Source: an uncultured Rhodopila sp.
GTDB taxonomy: Bacteria; Pseudomonadota; Alphaproteobacteria; Acetobacterales; Acetobacteraceae
Length of the DNA: 64,000 nucleotides
Reading direction: 5' to 3'
Assembly (NCBI RefSeq): GCF_903944925.1
Contig: NZ_CAJATU010000121.1
Span: 1-64,000 of the forward strand
Shown here: one piece after another, positions 61,207 through 64,000 of the stretch
Numbering within the stretch: position 1 is the stretch's first letter
Layout: every line of letters starts with the position of its first letter
Notes under the pieces: generated by a model
Databases searched by the model: none
What the model was told of the DNA's origin: nothing
What the model saw: the letters and a program-made list of their open reading frames with translations, nothing else
Program-made: the position numbers and the translations under genes

Positions 61207-61691
61207 GGCGGTCTCCTCGGTCTTGAGGAAAGCGTTGCCGGGGGACTTGGTCAAGCGGTTCGGCGTGGCCCGCGGCGCCGCGCCAAAGCGACTGAAAAGG
61301 ACATCACGTTGACGTTAAGAGGAACCCGCGACGGCTCGCGACAAACCTTGACCGCGAGACTGCGCAATGACCCAGTCTTTCTTCTATCAAGCCGAAGCAA
61401 AAGAGGATGCAGCCGACCCGCGAGGCAATGGCCAGCTACTCAATCTGCTTGACGGTAACTGGGTATTCCGGCTCGCAATGCGCTTGCGCCCGGTTTTTTT
61501 TCGTGCAAGTCTGAACCTTCAGCACCGAACCCGGCCCACCGGCGGGTTCACCTTCGACTTCGTGAGCTTCCGCAAACACCGGATTAAACGGGTCAACAGA
61601 CGCGTTGCATTGTTGGAGACATCGGCGCGGCGTTCGCCGGCGCCCCCGCGCCTTTGTTACTCATGCGTCGGCACATAGTTGGGGGAACGTG
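61207..61691. other. Long intergenic stretch upstream of the repeat-peptide operon, no gene identified
   Basis: About 485 bases between two divergent units. GC is lower than average, with a run of eight or more T at about 61493-61501 following TTGCGCCCGG. A reading from 61367 (MTQSFFYQAEAKEDAADPRG) exists, but its second half is Arg-rich and not convincing. Any promoter of the operon at 61692 must be here; TTGACGG at 61450-61456 is one -35-like candidate without a good -10. No RNA gene was recognised. Confidence 0.4.
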
Positions 61692-61943
61692 ATGACAAGT
61701 ATGGCAGAGTCGATGCGTGGTCCGCAGACAGTGCAGATTGGCGACGGCAATCGCCGGCAGCCGCCGAGCACGAGAGGCCCGCAAGATACGAAGTTGGGCA
61801 GCGGAAGTCGGCAGACCGCACCGGTTGAAGCCGCAACGAAAGCGAAAGACAGCGCAACCGACCAGCCGCCAAACAACATGAAAGGCCCGCAGTCAGTGCG
61901 GGTTGGCGGCGGGAACCGCCAGAGCAGTCGCCAGCACACCTGA
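61692..61943 (+). CDS. Small three-repeat peptide (GPQ...G.G.RQ), possible precursor peptide
   Basis: 83 residues from the ATG at 61692, with GGGGGAACGT upstream. Three imperfect repeats: RGPQTVQIGDGNRRQ (residues 9-23), RGPQDTKLGSGSRQ (28-41) and KGPQSVRVGGGNRQ (64-77), consensus [R/K]GPQxxxxGxGxRQ. The linkers are Ser/Thr/Ala/Pro-rich and no hydrophobic core, cysteine or signal peptide is present, so the protein should be unfolded and basic. Twenty bases downstream starts a DUF6065-like gene, then an EamA exporter. Layout and size suit a peptide precursor or small repeat protein, but nothing proves processing. Confidence 0.6.
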   Translation: MTSMAESMRGPQTVQIGDGNRRQPPSTRGPQDTKLGSGSRQTAPVEAATKAKDSATDQPPNNMKGPQSVRVGGGNRQSSRQHT

Positions 61944-61963
61944 CGCACGTCGGCGCGCCCGCC

Positions 61964-62749
61964 ATGCCGGAACAGCCCCTTGTGACGTTCTACCAGCTCA
62001 TTCGGCAAGCGGGCGCGCCGCACATGCAACCGCCGCGACTACCTGAACGTGCCACCCCGGACGCCGGAGGTATTCTGCCAGCGAAAGCCTACCGATATTG
62101 CGAGGCGGTACGTCAGGCAAACGCCTACGGCTATCATCTGTACGTCCCGATGGACATCGGCCTGCGTTTCGACGGTGCCGGCTTCGCATGTTCAATCGAC
62201 GAGGACGGCACCGGCGCGGGACACAACTGGTGGCCGCTGGAAGGTTCGGCGCATTTTCCCGGCTTCGTTGACATCTTCAACGCCATGGCGCCCGAATATC
62301 TGCACAATCTCGTCCCGCCGCTCATCACGCCCGGCGAAACGCATGGCATCGTGCAAATCTGGACTGGTACAATCGCCCACACCCGCCCGGGTTGGTCCCT
62401 GCTGGTTCGCGCGCCGGTGCATGAAAACCGACGGCCGCTCGGCTATGAGGTCATCGACGGCATCATCGAGACCGATCGTTGGGGTGGCCACTTATTCGCC
62501 AACATCCGGGTGTTCCGCACCGACAAGCCGATCTTGTTACGAGCTCATCAACCGTTTGTTCAAGCGGTGCCGGTTCACCGCGCTCATTACGGCGATGATC
62601 TCCTGAACCACTTCCAGGTCCGGTGCGATACCGTACCGGACGATGTATGGCACCGCTATGGCGATGTGGTTGTCGGCAAGGCTGATGGCACGCGGCTTCT
62701 CGGTGCCTATGCGGTGGCCGTGCGCCGCCGGAGAGCTGCCGAGAAATGA
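61964..62749 (+). CDS. DUF6065-like protein, unknown function
   Basis: 261 residues, no signal peptide or membrane segment. LPAKAYRYCEAVRQANAYGY, then HLYVPMDIGLRFDGAGFACS, and THGIVQIWTGTIAHTRPGWS with VRAPVH, YEVIDGIIETDRWGGHLFAN and IRVFRTDKP resemble the DUF6065 family as I remember it; that assignment is from recall of the pattern and should be confirmed. Conserved Trp, Asp and His residues (NWWPL, HFPGF, ETDRW) hint at an enzyme or binding fold. Its ATG is 20 bases after the repeat peptide and its stop overlaps the EamA start, so the three genes are coupled. Confidence 0.7.
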   Translation: MPEQPLVTFYQLIRQAGAPHMQPPRLPERATPDAGGILPAKAYRYCEAVRQANAYGYHLYVPMDIGLRFDGAGFACSIDEDGTGAGHNWWPLEGSAHFPGFVDIFNAMAPEYLHNLVPPLITPGETHGIVQIWTGTIAHTRPGWSLLVRAPVHENRRPLGYEVIDGIIETDRWGGHLFANIRVFRTDKPILLRAHQPFVQAVPVHRAHYGDDLLNHFQVRCDTVPDDVWHRYGDVVVGKADGTRLLGAYAVAVRRRRAAEK

Positions 62750-63606
62750 ACGGCGTTGGCCTCGGCGTCAGCCTGATGCTGGGCCAGCAGGTTTTTTTCA
62801 CGGCCGAAACAATCATCGTGCATCAGATCGGCGGTTCGCTTGGCCTGATGCAGATCGCCCTGCTGCGCTGCATCGGCGGCCTTCTGCTGGTCGTCGTGCT
62901 CACGCGCGGGTGCTTGCGATCCGCGCTGACGACCGGTCAACTCCGGCTGCAGTTGGCACGCGGGTTGACCAGCGCCGGCTATCTCGGGGTGTTCGCATAC
63001 AGCTTCACCGCGCTGCCGCTGACCGATGCCACTGCGCTTGGCTATGCCACCGCCCTCTACATGGTTCTATTTGCTCCGCTGCTGCTCGGCGAGCGGGTTG
63101 GCATGCAGCGATGGATTGCGGTCGGGACAGGTCTGGCCGGCGCCATGATGATTGTCAGGCCGGGCTTTCAAACGTTTTCCACCGCCTATCTCTGGGTTCT
63201 CGCCGGCACCGCTTTGAACGGTCTCGCAACGGTCCTGACGGCGCTGTTGCAGCGGCGCGATTCCCCCCTGACCGTCATGCTGTATCTGAACCTGGTTGGT
63301 ATTTTTTGTTTCATGCCCGGTGCGGCATACAGCGCATCGAGCGCCCGGCTGTCACCCTGGATGTTCGGGCTGCTGGTGTTTGGTCCGGTCGGACAATATC
63401 TTGGCATCCTCGCCCTGCGATATGCTGAAGTCTCGACTCTGGCACCCTGCAACTATATCCGCCTGGTCCTGGCCAGCGCCGCCGCATTTCTCATTTTCGG
63501 CGAAGCGCCCGACGGGTGGAGCATCGCCGGGGCCAGCATCATTTTCGCGGGTTGCGTTTTGGCCGTTCCGGCGCCTCGCCGGGCGATCGGTAGCGTAACA
63601 AAATGA
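62746..63606 (+). CDS. EamA/DMT-family membrane transporter
   Basis: 286 residues with ten membrane segments in two five-helix EamA repeats. The ATG overlaps the DUF6065-like stop (ATGA, 62746-62749). QVFFTAETIIVHQIGGSLGL begins the first repeat, ALLRCIGGLLLVVVLTRG and TDATALGYATALYMVLFAPL follow, and the second repeat carries LVFGPVGQYLGILALRYAEV. DMT members export metabolites, amino acids or peptides. Its tight linkage to the repeat-peptide and DUF6065-like genes suggests that it exports their product or a related metabolite. Confidence 0.88.
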   Translation: MNGVGLGVSLMLGQQVFFTAETIIVHQIGGSLGLMQIALLRCIGGLLLVVVLTRGCLRSALTTGQLRLQLARGLTSAGYLGVFAYSFTALPLTDATALGYATALYMVLFAPLLLGERVGMQRWIAVGTGLAGAMMIVRPGFQTFSTAYLWVLAGTALNGLATVLTALLQRRDSPLTVMLYLNLVGIFCFMPGAAYSASSARLSPWMFGLLVFGPVGQYLGILALRYAEVSTLAPCNYIRLVLASAAAFLIFGEAPDGWSIAGASIIFAGCVLAVPAPRRAIGSVTK

Positions 63607-63639
63607 CTCTGTCCCAATTTGCTGTAACCGGCACCGGTG

Positions 63640-64000
63640 TCAGCGCCGCAGCCATCCCAGCAACGGCCGCCACAGCTCCGTCTCCGCCCGGGCGCCCGCG
63701 GCCATGCTGATATGGCCGGCCGCCGGCTGGTGCAGCACTGCACCGGAGATGGCGCGAGCCAGAGGAAGTGCGGATTCCGGCGGCACGATGCGGTCGCGCC
63801 CCGGCACCGCGACAAAGGTCGGCGTCCGGATCAACTCCGGCCGGACCGGCAGCCCGGCAATCCGCCACAGGCCGCGGTTCGGCGCGTTCTCCCCGTACCA
63901 CTCGCCCAGGCAGGACCGCGCCACCTCCGCCGCCAGCGGTACCCCGTCATTCAGCCAGTCTTCCAGCGCGACGAACAGCTTCGCCCGTGCGCTGTCCTGC
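63640..64000 (-). CDS. Alpha/beta hydrolase of the PHB synthase/depolymerase type, C-terminal part
   Basis: 119 codons before the stop, cut by the window edge. LFVALEDWLNDGVPLAAEVA, WYGENAPNRGLWRIAGLPV and TPTFVAVPGRDRIVPPESAL form the last strands of an alpha/beta hydrolase, with the likely catalytic Asp in PGRDRIVPP and His in PAAGHISMAAGARAE, as in PhaC-like and PhaZ-like proteins. The Cys/Ser nucleophile is outside the window. With phaA/phaB 3-5 kb away, a link to PHB metabolism is plausible. Convergent with the EamA gene. Confidence 0.75.
   Translation of the reverse strand, partial: QDSARAKLFVALEDWLNDGVPLAAEVARSCLGEWYGENAPNRGLWRIAGLPVRPELIRTPTFVAVPGRDRIVPPESALPLARAISGAVLHQPAAGHISMAAGARAETELWRPLLGWLRR

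Noticed and set aside
61367-61678. Plus-strand reading of 103 codons upstream of the repeat peptide
   Set aside because: The first 20 codons look acceptable, but the rest is Arg/Phe-rich with a T-run-encoded FF and no ribosome site.
1-64000. CRISPR arrays, tRNA or rRNA genes, transposases, phage integrases
   Set aside because: Looked for but not seen: no regularly spaced repeats, no cloverleaf-type sequence and no transposase or integrase motifs were found by eye.

Overview
The window is GC-rich and gene-dense, with short intergenic gaps and many ATGA or TGATG start/stop overlaps. The gene set points to an alphaproteobacterium, most likely of the Acetobacteraceae or a near relative: a Pho-box-controlled pst operon, polyhydroxybutyrate genes, two periplasmic PQQ alcohol dehydrogenases, an isoquinoline-oxidoreductase-type molybdoenzyme, MdtB/MdtC-type RND pumps and kdsB (so a Gram-negative envelope). 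The family assignment is inference; there is no rRNA or other phylogenetic marker here. I found no tRNA, rRNA, CRISPR array, transposase or integrase.

Layout. 0-4.1 kb: phosphate uptake operon pstS-pstC-pstA-pstB-phoU (minus strand, phoU cut by the window edge), with a clear Pho box upstream. 4.4-5.2 kb: TauE/SafE-type permease. 5.2-6.7 kb: a zone of small, apparently frame-disrupted ORFs and palindromic repeats. 6.7-10.4 kb: sulfate ABC transporter (binding protein, cysT, cysW, cysA). 10.5-13.8 kb: a three-gene cassette of MBOAT protein, carrier protein and adenylation enzyme that resembles the core of D-alanylation (dlt) systems. 14.0-18.1 kb: orphan amino-acid-type binding protein, hisN, kdsB, pheA. 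18.3-26.2 kb: two RND permeases (MdtB-like and MdtC-like) separated by small secreted proteins. 26.5-30.4 kb: hypothetical protein, GH15 glucoamylase-like enzyme with a Tyr/Pro-rich secreted protein, ferritin-like protein. 30.5-35.3 kb: recQ, a methyltransferase, catalase.

35.3-38.2 kb: a SulP permease translationally coupled to a second periplasmic sulfate-binding protein, next to a truncated flavin monooxygenase start. 38.4-46.6 kb: an F420-centred block with two luciferase-like F420-type oxidoreductases divergent from FO synthase (fbiC), followed by two MDR dehydrogenases, an M20 amidohydrolase and a PPOX-type F420 protein. 46.9-55.9 kb: a periplasmic oxidation block with a two-subunit molybdenum hydroxylase, two PQQ dehydrogenases that both carry the Asp-x-Asp signature of lanthanide-type enzymes, a cytochrome c and a Rieske protein. 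56.0-61.2 kb: HtrA-like protease, orphan LivG-type ATPase, phaB, phaA, HAD dehalogenase. 61.7-63.6 kb: a small protein with three copies of a GPQ...G.G.R.Q repeat, a DUF6065-like protein and an EamA exporter in one tight operon. 63.6 kb to the end: C-terminus of an alpha/beta hydrolase of the PHB synthase/depolymerase type.

The strongest candidates for something undescribed are the repeat-peptide/DUF6065/EamA operon at 61.7-63.6 kb, the dlt-like cassette without a visible DltD at 10.5-13.8 kb, and the binding-protein-plus-SulP pair at 35.3-38.0 kb.
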